64,000 nucleotides of DNA from Amblyornis subalaris (Eukaryota > Chordata > Aves > Passeriformes > Ptilonorhynchidae). The position numbers were made by a program, and so were the translations under genes. The stretch is from contig JACAXG010000008.1 in NCBI GenBank assembly GCA_018881555.1, positions 15,432,816 to 15,496,815 of the forward strand, read 5' to 3'. Below, one piece after another: positions 37,001 to 50,600 of the stretch. The notes beneath the pieces are model-generated. The model ran no database searches. It was not told where the DNA came from and saw only the letters and a list, made by a program, of their open reading frames with translations. Numbering within the stretch: position 1 is the first letter of the stretch; each line of letters starts with the position of its first letter.

Positions 37001-40000
37001 AAAATGTCAAGAAATGGAAGCAGCCGAAAATGAGTTACAGTCTTAAATTTGCAATCTTAGTCCTAAGTATCAAATTTCAGTGGAAATTACAATGTGAGCT
37101 TTGTGTAAACAGGGAAGAAAATCAGTCATAATAAACAAGAACAGGCAGAACTGTAGCCTTGTGTATGTTTGATCACAACAGCCAACTTTAAGATAGAATT
37201 TTCTGTCCAATTTTTTTATTCTTTAGTGCTTTTATAGCTGGTCTTTATTGCTGTAACAATTGCCTTTAAAGTTTGATAACCTCCAATTACAAATTCAAAA
37301 GAGTGGGATAAGATATAACAGAACTGATGAATTAGTAGTCTAAATTTACCATTAAAAACAGCAGTAAAAACACTGAACACAAAATGCTTTGTAAATAATC
37401 TGCCCTTTTTTTTTTTTCAAAAATTACATTTTGTAAATTTAATCTAAACTTTCAAACCAGAGGAGCATTTCAGACAAGAATTGCAAACACCCTGGAGGTA
37501 ACCACTGTCTACTGTGCTACAGAGGTGTGGACATAAAATATGTCAGCAATTTCTTACTTAAAATCGTTGTTTCGACCGCAACAACCTTCGAACACTTTTA
37601 ATGTACTAATAACCATTGTATTTAGATGCTAACCCAGCCAAACAGGAATTCAAAGGCTGCAGCTTAGCTGAAATCTTTAAATGCAGAAAAAGCCAAATTA
37701 AGTTTATATCTGAAGCTGACAAAATTACAGTTCATTTTACCTGCAGTGCCATGGCAATCTGGACAAACCACTCCACCACCTGATTCTCAGGCAAGAGTTT
37801 GCCCTTCTGCTCTTTGAGTTTGTGGTAGAGATCTCCTCCCTCGCAGAAGCCCATCACAATATACAGGTGGCCATCGTCCCCCTGCCAGGACTCTCTGTAG
37901 GTGACGATGTTGGGGTGTCTCAGCTGGGACAGGAGCTGTGCCTCTTGCTCTGCTGCTCTCCTCTCACGGCTGGCAGCATTTTTGAGGTTTAACTTTTTGA
38001 TGACATACTGTAAAAGAAATCACAAGGTGTATGGTAAGAGATGAAAGTAACTGCATAAGCCCTAGGGAATTCCCTAGACCAAAAGTAAATGCAGTATTTG
38101 ATATCTCCACTTGTTATTCTACATGGAGGCTGCAGTTTGTCTAAAAAGTTATGCATTATTTCTTCTTTTCTACCCTTACACCATAAAAATAGAACTGGTG
38201 TGTTCCATTCATCCACCTGAATACAACTCTGCACAGGAATCTTGTGGTGATTTCCTTTCTTCTGACTGATGTTCACATTTATCTTTTTTTCCCCTCTCTC
38301 ATTTTAAATGTGTCTGTCATTCATCTTTTAAGCCTGAAATTCCTGTTTGTGCACCACAGTTACTCTCAAATAGTAACTTTAAATATATGTAAGGAAAGTA
38401 TGTAGTCATATGCAAAAAAAATGACAACGGATGTCTAGGATAAAAGTCATCTGAAGGAGACAAAAGGTCTACGGCAATTCCTAAATTTCTTTTATGCTGT
38501 ATTAAGATGGCTCAAGAATTTTTCAAAGCTATATACAAAAGGTGTTATTTACTTCCCTAGTATGTACTACATGAAATGTAAACACAAGGAATTTCAGGTT
38601 TTAGCAAAAACATAAATGAAGCTGAAGACAATAAAATCCATAGCACACTTTCATCATCCACAACGCCAATATTTACATCTGACCTGATCCCATTCTGATG
38701 TAAATTTTCTAGTAATGACTTTAGGGCAACAACTTTCCACAGAACAATCATGTCATGGTTACACCTGACCCCACTCTTATATTTTAAGTTTTAAATTAAA
38801 ACTTCTACAAAATTTTTACTTACTGAATTTTAGCATCCTCAGAGATGGTTCAGTGTCTGCTCTCCAGGTTGGGCTTATTAATCAGCCCAGCACATTTAAT
38901 TGGTGCTGAAGAGACACCCCTATATACCGAGGGAACTAATTACCCTAGTTACTAAAACTAATTACTAATCCACAGCATCTCGTGACTTTGTGTTTCAAAA
39001 GTCTGCTGGATATAACCTGTGATGATGCAAAGCTTCCAGGAGGAATATCACAAAACTAATTGTGTACAGCATCATAAAAGTTTAAAATAAAATAGAAATG
39101 CTGCAACTACTATGTTCTATGTGACAAGTCAACTACAGCTCTATCTTTGGGCACGGAAACCAAAAGCTTTAAGCTTATATCAGTATCTTTCAGACAAAAT
39201 ACCACCAAAATGCAAAAAGCACATATTAGCCTAACTTTAAACTTGGCATTGATTATATTTGGTTTAAATGAGCATGTGCTCCTGACAAGATTCCCATGAA
39301 GTCTATTGCAATGCTCTTCCACCTTATTTGATATCAAGTCGTGTACAAATTCCATTTCATTTTGTTTTAAACAGTTAAAGCCACTTGACCTTCTCCACAA
39401 AAAACCAGCATTCAATTAACAGCAAATATGCTTTAATCAGACATAATTTCTTTCACAGAACATGTAGCACTGTGCCAAAGCCACAACAAAAAATCCTGAC
39501 CATCATGCTAAGTAAAAGTTGGCAAAAGACAAAACACAGTAAAACACACCAAATATTTATGATGAAACAGCAACAAATAGGAAGCAAGGCTTTTGCCAGT
39601 GTTAATGACCAGGAGCACAACAACAAAATCCAAGGACCTATATAAGTGAAAGTCATCTCAATGCACTGTTTACTTTTAGGATAAGGTTAGTAACTCTTTG
39701 CGGACATTGGACTATGCACCGTGGTGATGGCCCGGAGAGAACAAGTCCTGCCATCACTGCTATCCAATCCACAGGTCGTAGGGATTTGCCTCTGGATTCC
39801 AACCAGGGAACTGCCTTCAACTGGGAAGGACAGACTCTCTGATCCCTGCTGGGAACAAGCCTTCTCCCATCATCTCCAGTACAATCCCGGGCAAAAGGCT
39901 CACACACAGGATTCCTGCTCTGCTCTGTGGATGTTTTTCATCCCCATTTCTTTGCCCTCTCACATTCACTATCAAAAATGCTTGAGCTTCAACTCTGACA

Positions 40001-40427
40001 CAACCAAAACTTTCCTGGGCAGAGTCTTTTCCACATCTTTAATAAAAGTTTATAGACAAGGGAGAACAGGAACACCAGCTCGGGTGGCTGCAGCCACACC
40101 CCAACACCTGGTGACGGTCACAGCCCTGATAGCAAGTGATGGTCACATCTGCACCCCAACACGATGCCACGTCCCCGGTCGTGCCCAAGGCTGTTTCAGG
40201 GCCACCAGCCAAGGCAGGGCCACAGTTGGGGGCCAGTCACAGCCCTCCCTGACGCTGCGGCACCCCCAGCCCCGCCATGGCCATCCCCCTCACGTCCAGC
40301 CGCGCCCGTGCCCCGTGGCCCAGCCCCTCACTACCTGCTTGCGATCCTGGCGGTGCCGCGCCAGGCTCACCTCGCCGTAGCTGCCCTTGCCCACGGCCCG
40401 AAGGAAGCAGTAGGCAGCCAAGGGCAT
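28049..40427 (-). CDS. NEK4: NEK4, NIMA-related serine/threonine kinase 4, 16 coding exons, about 800 aa
   Basis: NIMA-family kinase linked to cilia, microtubules and DNA-damage response. Exons in transcript order: 40335-40427 (ATG), 37741-38007, 36529-36726, 35593-35700, 34841-34995, about 34090-34228, 32801-33226, 32337-32390, 31975-32115, 31003-31128, 30591-30654, 30099-30205, 29902-29990, 29080-29285, 28812-28945, 28049-28141 (TGA). The kinase domain (about residues 6-262) shows the GKGSYGEV loop, VIKK with the ATP lysine, HRD ([11 protein letters not shown]), DLG in place of DFG and GTPYYMSPE. The tail is divergent, with the conserved [14 protein letters not shown] block, [16 protein letters not shown] and LREHMGDKY near the C-terminus. 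All other joins are in phase, but the sixth exon lacks a clear donor (candidates 34078-34090, all phase 0). Ns fall in exon 7 and at the exon-10 acceptor. The human protein is 841 aa, so the linker is shorter here. Confidence 0.95.
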
Positions 40428-40690
40428 CCTCCCGGCGCCGGGCCCGGGCAGCACCCGCTGCCATAGAGATGCCCGAGGCAGCCGCGGCCATGGACCGCCC
40501 GGCGCGCAGCTTTACGGCGCGGGCGCGGCGCTGCGGCGGCCATTTTGGAGGCGGGCGCGGCGGCCATGTTGAGAGTGGGCAGTGCGGTGAGGGAGCGGTG
40601 AGGCGGTGGTCAACCAGCCTCGGCGCTGCCTCTCGCTGCAGNCGCGGGAACAGCGCTGTCCCCTCACGAACGCCGTGCGAGGCGTGTTCG
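40230..40690. promoter_or_regulatory. NEK4 CpG-island promoter with YY1-like sites
   Basis: GC-rich, CpG-dense region covering the NEK4 first coding exon and upstream DNA. Two GGCCAT-type YY1-like motifs stand upstream: GCGGCCATTTT (40536-40546) and GCGGCCATGTTG (40559-40570), the reverse of AAAATGGCCGC and CAACATGGCCGC. There is no TATA box. YY1 binding is inferred from the motif only. Confidence 0.65.
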
Positions 40691-41590
40691 TGCCGTGCTG
40701 CCCCTTAAGATACATATGCTGAGCTCTGGGAAAGGCTGGCGAGATGTGTGCCACAGCACCCCACCTGCCATGAGCCTCGGCGGAGCACAGCTGCTCCACA
40801 GAGCCATCCCGTCCCTTTGGATGTGGCAGAGAATTGGTTAAAAAAACCTCCAGGCTGGTTTAGAAGGAGCTCCTGGAGCTCTCCCGTGTCCCTCGCGTGG
40901 CACGTCATAATGCCTACACACTGACTGCAGGAAAACCAGAAAAGAGAACGTTTTATTATCACTGAGCGTTTAACCCCCAGTCCTCAAAGTCCGTGTTTCA
41001 TCAGGGGATGAAATGAAGCAGCTAAAAACTATAAGAGAGAATTAACACTGTCAATATAACGAATAAAGAAAAATGGCCCTGCAGCTGCACGTTGGGTGGA
41101 CACTGAGGGTGCAAGGTGCAAGACCTGGGAGCTTGGACATGTTTTCAGCCGTGAAGATGAATAGGAACTGATGTAAGGGGAAGTTTCTGGACTAGACAGG
41201 ACACATGTCAAATACTGATACCTAAATTGGGTACCTGAGTGATACAAAGGATTACAGGAGTACTTTTGAATTGGAGCTTAAGTGGCTTTCACATACTGCA
41301 AGCTCTGTTATGGCTGCAGTAAATTTGAGCCAGGGAAAGCCTTTAAGAAAGTACCAGAATGATGACAGTTTTCATTTGGAAAAGAAGTGAGACTGGAGTG
41401 GAGATTAATCTCAATTGCCCATACAGAAATGGCTGTTGAATTTCTTTGGAGCTGTTACCTAGAAGGGACATAGCTGAAATATTCTGTAAATTCTTTAACA
41501 GATTTTCAACAGTATCCTGTACATTATACGAATTCAAAATTCAGCATCCAATTTTTCCCAAATGCCTAATGTTTAATCCCACTTTTCTCC
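40691..41590. other. Short spacer between divergent NEK4 and ITIH3
   Basis: About 0.9 kb of unremarkable sequence. No conserved exon, RNA gene or repeat was recognised. It leaves no space for another gene between NEK4 and the ITIH gene. Confidence 0.6.
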
Positions 41591-41593
41591 TTG

Positions 41594-41636
41594 GATTATT
41601 TATTAACACTTGGTAAACAAAGCATTATATATTTAA
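41594..41636 (+). promoter_or_regulatory. ITIH3 promoter: HNF1-like, FOXA-like and TATA elements
   Basis: A compact cluster precedes the signal-peptide exon: ATTATTTATTAAC (about 41596-41608) resembles an HNF1 palindrome, GGTAAACAAAG (41612-41622) contains the FOXA core GTAAACA, and TATATATTTA (41626-41635) is a TATA box. A start about 30 bases further would fall near 41657-41665, between two in-frame ATGs (41639 and 41675), favouring 41675. This fits a hepatocyte plasma-protein gene. Factor binding is inferred from motifs. Confidence 0.6.
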
Positions 41637-41674
41637 GCATGTCATTCCGATTGAAACCTCACTTTTTTTGCAAA

Positions 41675-44600
41675 ATGGAAAGCAATCTATTGCTTTGTAT
41701 TTTGTTATTGATTCCTGCCTTTATATCATCAGACTTTTTGGTAACACATGTCAGAAACATCAAGGTAAGGAATCAAGTGTGTATGGGGCTCTCACTCTTC
41801 ATAGATTAATTTCTTGCAGTTTATCAGCATTTATCAGAGTTCATACAATGCTGGCAGCAGGAGCTCTGTATTCTGTAGTACCAGTGGGCACAAGATCAAA
41901 GCTGGGACTCAGACTGGTTGACCTCTAATTAGCCTCAGTTTTCAATCAGGTCTGAAGTTCTTCTATCTCTCTTTTTAAAAATATCCCTTTCCTCTGCTTT
42001 CCCTGTCATCATCACATAATGATGAAATGTTTTAGTAAAATAACGTGTGTAAAGCAATTGGTGCTGCCAGGGAACTGACTTTGGCTCCTGTTAAGCAATG
42101 CAGAAGATGAGTGGAAAGATGCCTCTAAGAAGCAGAAAACAGAGATGTAACATGGCATCAAGATAAATACCCACTATCCAGATGACATGGTAGGATTTTT
42201 CTAAAAAGATTTGCATGTTAGCACAACATGAAATATATCTTTCCCTCAAAGGGGCCATTCTGGTTTTGACTGGGTCTCTGAGTAAGGCAGTGCTGCCTGA
42301 TATTTTGCCTCATTTTCCTTGGTTAATTTGCAGGCCACTACTCCTCACCTCCATACATTATTTTCCTCTTCTCAGTGGTTATGTGCTCAGAAAAGTTACA
42401 GAGGCAAATCTCTTTAGGGAGCATTTTGAGTTACTGGGTAGAACAGGACAAAGCAATTCGGGGTTAATTGCTGTTGATTAGGTTATGATCTTTGTGAAGA
42501 CTTTTTCTTTGAAAATCAGGATAGTAACATATCTAACTTTTAAAAGTCAACTGGAGATTTAATGCTGCAAACTGGAAATGCCAGGGATTCTTATTATTTA
42601 ACCATTATGTAGATAAAATGTAGCTTTTTCCTCCTGATTACCATGGTGCCTGTTGTTGTCTGTATGCCTTGCAATGCTAAAGCCTTTCTAAATGGAAAAC
42701 TGCCAAAGCTCTGTGCAATGCTCCATCCATACATGCAGAACACTATGGAAAAGTCAGTTGATTCTACCAGTTTTGTTCTATACTTTATGGAAATGTGATT
42801 TGATTGAAATGGAGGAGATTGCTCTGCAGGGTGAAGGTCTCGTTGCCCATCTGTGTCTTGGCCCCTTTGAGCAAGCAGTATCCAGTGGGGAGTGGTGAAG
42901 CATGGCTGGAATTCTGACTGGCTGATGACCTTCGAGTTGTCAAAGCTGCTTTTAGAGCCACAGCCAGGTAAACACAGTTGGCAGACCCAATTCTGCTGAA
43001 AATGGAACAAAAATCCAAATCAGAGATCCCTGTGTGCACTGGCACACCTTGTTCCTATGCTGCAGCTACCAAGGGTGGGAAGATTTTTTCTAGATTAGAA
43101 ACACCCTGTAGAGCTCCCTATTCAGAGCATTCAAAGCACGGGTAGCAGTGACGCAGCCTTACCTTTACGGCCCTCTCATTTTGGCAGCAGTAAGACCCCT
43201 GCATAGCCCCCAGGGAAGTTTGGTTTGCAGAGCTGAGCTGCATTATGGTCTCTTTGCCGTGGCACCCAATTAGCACCACTTGGGTGATGAAATCTTCAGT
43301 GTTGCTGTAGATTCAGAAATAATTGTCATGCTTTGTTTTTCCTATGTAGTACTTAGGGATATATGCATATACCTTGTTCAGGGTTGTGAATTCCCAGGGG
43401 TCACCTCAAGCTAACTGTACAGTCTTTGCTGAGTCTTTTAGTCGTGCTGTGGTTTAGTTTTCCAAGCTGTACAGTAAGGGCTTCTTTCAGCAAGTACAGT
43501 AGTGGAGTCCTCTTTTCTCCCCGTTTTCATGGGAGTTCAAACTTCTCTTTTCCTCTCCAATTTCTGTAGATTTTTTTGTACCGCTAGTCTTTGCTGTTAC
43601 CACAGCAAAACAGTATTAAATAAAAGAAGAGTTTGTTGCTGTTACACAACTCAAAAATAATAAAATTCTAATAATTGGTGCACCTGGCAAATATGTGGGA
43701 TTAACACGGAAACATTTTATCAAGTAACAATTGGTAGAGGATGTTAAAATCTCATTTTGGTCTAGAATTGCATAATCATTTTGATTGGCACACTACTGCT
43801 TTCTACCCACATAGCTTAAAATGACCTTGATGTTAGTGGTGTCTCAAGCTCCATCCAAGTGAATCATTAAAAATGAAAAAACCCCAGAACAAAATCACAG
43901 ACTTACAGTCACATAATCCCCTCCCCTGTGCAGATCAGGGTCAGCCAGAGCAGGTAGCTGGATGATGTCCAGCTGCCTCAAATATTTCCGTTGAAGATCA
44001 GCCCAAATCCAAAGTGAGTAGTGCCTTTCACAGAGAGATTTTTCTGTAGTTTCTCTTTCAATAGAAACTGCAGAGTACCCCTCAAAATATTTATGGAATC
44101 AAAATAGCACTTCTTCAAAACTAATGTCAAACCCAGAATTCTGATAAAGAATTTGCACAACAGCAATTCTGTAAAACTTAAATGCAGGTCTAGTATCTTT
44201 TAATTTGGAGGCAGTAGTCAGAACTGCGGAAGTTGTACCTAAAGAACACATGGTAGGGTTTTTTTATATTCTTAAACTGCCTGGTAATTCCACTGTAAGA
44301 AAAAGTTTGTACCAAACAAACTGACATTTCAGGGGCTTCCAGCTTTTCATTTCCCAGTGTCCACACCTTGTTTTGTGTTCTGTAAGGGGAAATGCCAAGC
44401 TGTAATGACAGCATAGATACAGAAAAGATAATTCCAGTATTGGAAAGGTTGGATTTGAGTTGATGCACACTCTGTACAGGCGTTAAAGAAATCCACATAT
44501 GCTTATGAAACAGGAGAGATGTACACACAGCAATGATCTGTATGGCAATAACAGTTTGAAAGATGAACCTAGAGAAATGTACACAGATTTTTTTTGCCAG

Positions 44601-47600
44601 ACCCTTACAGCAGAAGAGAAGCCTCCCCCCTCAAACCTTGCATTACCAGAGATGTAATATAATGTCTTGAAAAGAACCCCAAAATAAACAAAAAATACCC
44701 CTGCGTCTCAGTTTCAAACTTGTAAAACTCCGAACTGGGAAAGGTACTGAAAGCCTCAAATGTACTTGAGGTGTGTATCTGACTCATTGTGTCCTTACCC
44801 CTCTATTTGGTGGAGCACTCAAACATGATTTCACCAAATGTGACTCCCGAGGCTCTTGGAGCCAAACAAGATAAGGTGTTTGCAGCTGAGCTGATGGGAA
44901 TTGAGTTACACAAGCTGTTATTTTAACAGCAGTCACGAAGTTTGTTTAATGCCTGTCCTCTCTTTCAGAAGAGAGTACGTGATATTGTTGTACTTCTGAT
45001 ATTTGCACCTACTCTGGGAGCAAATATGGGAGAAAAATTGCTCTAACTGCTTTTTTTCTCCCCCTCCCTTCATGAAGCCTTTCATAATGACAGCCTCTCC
45101 TCTCTGTAATCCTGATGAATTACCTTCCTACCTACTCATGTTAGGATGAGAGGCTGGTGGGGTGAAACAGGAAAAATTTAGGAGTCTGAAAATGTGTAAG
45201 GGTGCATCTGCTTGATTGTTTGGATGTGTGTGACTGGAAAAAAAAGTCCAAGCTGGGTTTTTATGCTTTGATACAGCCCCCCTTTTTTTCTTCTTCCAAA
45301 GGAGACGAAGTTCGAAAAGAAAATATGCACTACAGGACCTAGATCCGGGAATTCCCAAGAAAAAGATGTCACTATGAGGACAAGATATTCTGNTTTTTTT
45401 TCATGTCACCATACAGCCAACCTATACTCAAGGAAGATCTATTAAGCAGATTTTAGTGCATTCTTTAGTCTCAATGCCTTTTAATTACAAATGGCACTGA
45501 GCGTTCGAGCCTCTTTTCCTCTCATTCTCCCCTCATCTCTCAGGCGTCCTTTTACATGTTTCTTTTCAGCTAGAAGAAGATACTTTTTGTGTGACTTGAG
45601 CAAAATACAAAATGAACTACATTCAAAGTAGTTTCCTTTCAAAACCACAGTATTTAAGGTACGCTAACATCAGATGAAAACCAAAAGATTCACCAAAGCT
45701 GGGAATGCTATAAGCAGAATAACTACACCTGCCTCAGATGCCTTGCTTGCTCTTCCCTCAAATTTACTTCAGTTTACTACTGAAGACCTTTCTCAATCCT
45801 TCCTTCTCCTGGACAACTTCTTTTGACTTGTGACAATTACACAGGTGCCCAGAGATTTATTTCTAAATGCAGCTTTCCTACCTAAGTCATACTTTTCTCT
45901 TTTCTTCTCTTTACAGAAACGAAATGCTGATAATGACTTGGTGAGTAAGGCTTGGTTTTGTCCAGGCTACCCAGAAAAATTTACAGTGACAAGAATATTC
46001 TTACTGTGTTCACAAAATGTTTCTGTGAGTCCAGTCTGAGCAAACGGATATTTCTGGGTGTGTGTGACAAGGGAAATAGCCCAGAGCTGCCTGTTTTAAG
46101 CAATAGGACTAACTAGACAGATCCTTTCCAGGCTCTGATGGAACTCCTGGACAAGGAAAGAGAATGAACAAATGATTTTTAATCTCATTGTACTTGAATA
46201 AATAGCTAAGTTGTTTGAAGCCACCTCTGTATCTCTAACAGACATTCATTCTATGTTGGGTTTATTTTTACTTTATTTTATGTTGCAGTTATTGCTAAAG
46301 AAGGCAAAACACCTCATCTCTGAGTCTGATTCACTTGGCACTTGGGTTCCCCTTCAGCAAATGCTTAAGTGCTTTGATTGTTTGGGGACCTTCTTAATAA
46401 ATCAGCCAGAGACCATGCCCACCATAAAAAATCCAAGGTTCTTTCCAGTGCTGGTTTTGCTGGAACTTGCTCCACTTCTTGTGGAGTTGCTAATGGTTCA
46501 CATCTGCTGTTACCTGTGCTTTCACATGGTCTCCAGCAACCTTGTGCCCGAGCATTCAATGAAAATAAGTATTGTCCTACCCATTTCCTTGTTTAAAAAA
46601 GAATGAGCTCCAGTCATGAGGAAATTGAGAATAACATAAAATGGAATTTGGAGCCATCTGGAATTGTTTTGGTCTATTTTTAAACAAGACAATTACTTAC
46701 ATCCTGGCTCCAGGAGTCATCCACTTCTCTGATAATTACAGTCACACAGTGAGGCAGAATAAACAGTTGTGCTCTTTGAATAACCATAGAAAATCACTCT
46801 CTCAGTAGAGAAAAAACCCTATTCTTATAATGGCAGTACTTTTTGCTGTGGTGGTAGTTGTATTTTGTTAGAGTCTACAGTTATAATATTATAATTATAA
46901 GATAACTTGTGGAATAGTACCATCATATCAGTGTAATAGATATCCAAGGAAACACTGCTGTGCTCCACTTCTTATGATTAGGTCTTTCCTTTTTTGTTTT
47001 GGAGCAAATGTCCTGCTGTGTTTCTTTTTAAAAATATGATCAGGACTGATTAAAACACACACATCAGTGTAACACCTAGTGGTCTTTTTGTCTTTTTTAA
47101 TTTCTCAATCTACAGGTTGTCAATGGGATAGAAATCTACAGCATGAAAATTGATAGTAAAGTAACTTCCCGATTTGCCCACAATGTCATCACCAGTCGAG
47201 CTGTCAATCGCGGAAATGTGTCCAAAGAAGTCTTCTTTGATGTTGAACTCCCTAAGACAGCCTTCATTACCAACTTCAGCATGTGTGTAATCTTTACAAT
47301 ACTGTTAGAGAAGAATAAAAATCTATGCAAATTGAACCGGGAGAAACTGAACTCACATGTTCATTTTTACTTTGCCATTTGAATAGATTTCTAAATGCCT
47401 CCTGGGTAATTTTCTGGTACTATTAACTTAACATGCAGGATATGTGGAGAAAGGCAAACATTGGTACATCTATAGAAAAGAGGACTAATTTTCAATTATT
47501 TCTATTCATCATCACAAATAGAAAGGAACCTTGGGGAATAGGGGACCTTTCCTGCGGGTTCATCCACCTCTTCAGAAATACGACTTACTTACTCTGGTGT

Positions 47601-50600
47601 TATCAAACCAAGGAAGTTCCATTACTTAACTTCCCTGATGGCATTATAGCTTAATTTATGNCTTCATTTAAAAATCATATTTGAATGAAAGGCAGGAAGT
47701 AGAATTATTACTTTACATTTGTACCTTCAGTTGTATTCATATGCAGTTCTCCACCATGATGAGGTTTGATTCAGTTTAAGCAGATCCATCTCTGCTAATC
47801 ACACTGTGCCTGATTTATTTTCAGTGAAGAGAAGCAGTAGCTTTAGGGCACAACCACTTGTAATGCGTGTTCGAACTTCTGTTATAGTATGAGGTGAATC
47901 TCCTATGAGAAATGGCTGCTTAGTGGTCTAGGGAGTTCAAGGCTGAAATGCTCCACGGTAGACAGTGACATCTGGACAGGTGAGTCACATCCAGAGAGAG
48001 TTGGTTTGCATTTGGATGAGATGAGACTGTGAAGCGGCTGAAGTGTAGGAACATGGCAAGTGTAAGTCGTGTTGCTGTCAGCCCAGTTTTGATCTATTTC
48101 AAAGTAAAAATAGGTTTAGATTCTTTTATGATACTGAGCACAGAGCTCTTCATTCCAGCTGAGGAGACTGGCTTCAGTGAAAGGGCTCCAATTTTGGCAA
48201 GAGCAAGTTTCTGAAAGTGGTTATTAGCAAACCAATCAATAAAGGGACAATTCCTGTAGTAACATTCAACTAAACCAGGACTTTTTCATCTTCAGGACAA
48301 TTGATGGCATCACCTATCCTGGAACTATAAAGGAAAAAGAAGCTGCAAAAAAGCAGTATGAGAAGGCTGTTTCAAGAGGACAGACTGCTGGTCTTGTCAA
48401 GTAAGAATGATGTCTTGTGTGGCTTCCACACCATCATGCCATAGCAAACTGTAAGGTTGGAAATGCTGGCGCATTACAGACATTATGGGACCAAAGAACA
48501 ATCATTAAGTTATAGTTGTTGTAGCACAAATTCATAAAAAGAAAATAAAACTTCTGACTGCACAGGTACTATCTGCAACTATGGAAAGGCTATTCCTGCA
48601 ACTTTCACTGACTTTGTGTGACTTACTTCTGGGATTAAGTTCACTGGGAAACTTGAATAAATTCTACAGTTTGAGTATGATTTTGAATATTGATTGATGA
48701 TTTTTAGCAATAGATCAAAATTCCTATCTTTGTTTTACTTCTTTTTGAAAATCATATGCCACCAACGCAAACAATAAATATTGTGAAAGAAGATAAAGAA
48801 TTTTTTTTCCTATCCACTTAAATACAGAGCTTCAGGAAGAAAAACAGAAAAATTCACTGTCTCAGTCAACATAAAAGCAGCCAGTAAAGTCACTTTTGAA
48901 CTCACATATGAGGAACTGCTGAAGCGACAGTTTGGAAAATATGAAATGTTCATCAAAGTAAAACCAAAGCAGCTTGTCAATGATTTTGAGGTAAATGGCA
49001 AACTGATCAAATTTGACTGTAATTTAAGAGGCGATGGAATTGTGTGTATCTGTTGAAAGTGAAGTACCATGGTCATTCCCGTTGGTTCACAGGTGAGCTA
49101 AAGGCCTGTGATAATATTTCTAATGAGTCCCATGGGAAGTCTTCAGGAGCATGTTTTAATGCAGGTTTTTATTTGTAAACCTGACAAGTTTGCTCGTCAA
49201 CTGAGCATTCCTAAAAAAATCATATAGGGAAACCTGAAAAAGCTATTACAATGCCTTGGGGTAGAATGGAAGACTAATATCTCTTTGTATGTTCCTTTAA
49301 AGCATAAACAACACCTTTCTTACACACCATGAAACATTATCTTTAAATTACAGTGATGTATACATCACATTCTGTAATCCTGCAGCTTTTGTGGGCTAAA
49401 ATTGATCTTTGATCACTCCTATCTGCCTTGCTAGAATTCCAGTATCTAGCTTTCCAACAAGTTATATTTCTATTAAAGTTTATTTATTTCTAGCTTTGTT
49501 TTTAACTTCTGTGCATGAAAAGGCCTGTTTGGCTGAAGATGTGTCCATGTAAATGTAGATTTGAACTGCCGTTATGAATTGCAAAAGTAAATTTCTTTTA
49601 CTTTTATGAAAATCCCTCTTTCACATCTGTAGTTGCCTGCTGATCCTCCTGTAAATGGCTGGGTTGATGTATTGTGGGTTAATCAATGACAATAAATTTT
49701 CAATTAATATTTCAGATTGAAGTAGATATCTTTGAGCCCCAGGGTATCGCTGACCTGGAAGCAGAAGGAACATTCATCACCAATGAGCTACAAAATATCA
49801 TTAAAAAAACTTTTGCAGGAAAAAAGGTACATCGATTACTGCATTCTATGATTTACTTATAATGGTTATAATTCTGAAATAATAATGTCAGTGCTAGCAA
49901 TGGAAGTGAGAGGAAACCTGGATACCAGTATGATTGTCACTTACAGAAGAATTGAGTCAGTAACAAGTAGTTTTCTCTTGTATGGGGGTGGTAGAATTCC
50001 TAAAACATACAACAGCCTTATCAAAGGTGTCATTCAGAGTGGAGGGCTGACCCAAAGCAGATGGGGAAGTAATCATATGGAGAAAGCCCTGGATAGCAGC
50101 CTTCATGTATCAGTTACCACCAATGAATATCTAAACACATATGGATATATACAAACTAGTAGCTAACGCAATAAATCAGGTTGTTCTTATGTCTGTGAAT
50201 ATAAATATACTAGCTTTAAAAAAATGCAGATGTCTTCTGTAGAAAATTTTCAGCTATTAAGGTTCAGATCTAAGGAAGGCTTTTCTTTTCAGGGGCACAT
50301 TTCTTTCAAGCCAACTCTCGATCAGCAGCGAACCTGTGCAAATTGCTCACAGTCTGTCTTGGATGGGGATTTTACTGTAAGATATGATGTGAAGAGAACA
50401 ACTGCAGATAATTTGCAGGTAAATCTAACAACTTGCAATTCTGAACTGTTAAACTGTTTAACTTGCACAGTAAAGGTCAGGGAGCAGCGAGGGCCGGCTG
50501 TTTCCTAAGGGACAGGGAGCTGAGTGTGACAACACAGCTGAGACCACAGGGGCTTCAGCAGCCACAAGCCCACTCCTCACAGCACCTGAGCAGGGCAGAC

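Noticed and set aside
39721..40708. 219- and 143-codon plus-strand frames over the NEK4 first exon
   Set aside because: They run antisense to the verified NEK4 exon 1 and through GC-rich promoter DNA; no protein family is visible.
49885..50166. 93-codon plus-strand frame in an ITIH3 intron
   Set aside because: No ITIH similarity, no splice sites that keep phase, and not needed: exons 6 and 7 join directly in phase.
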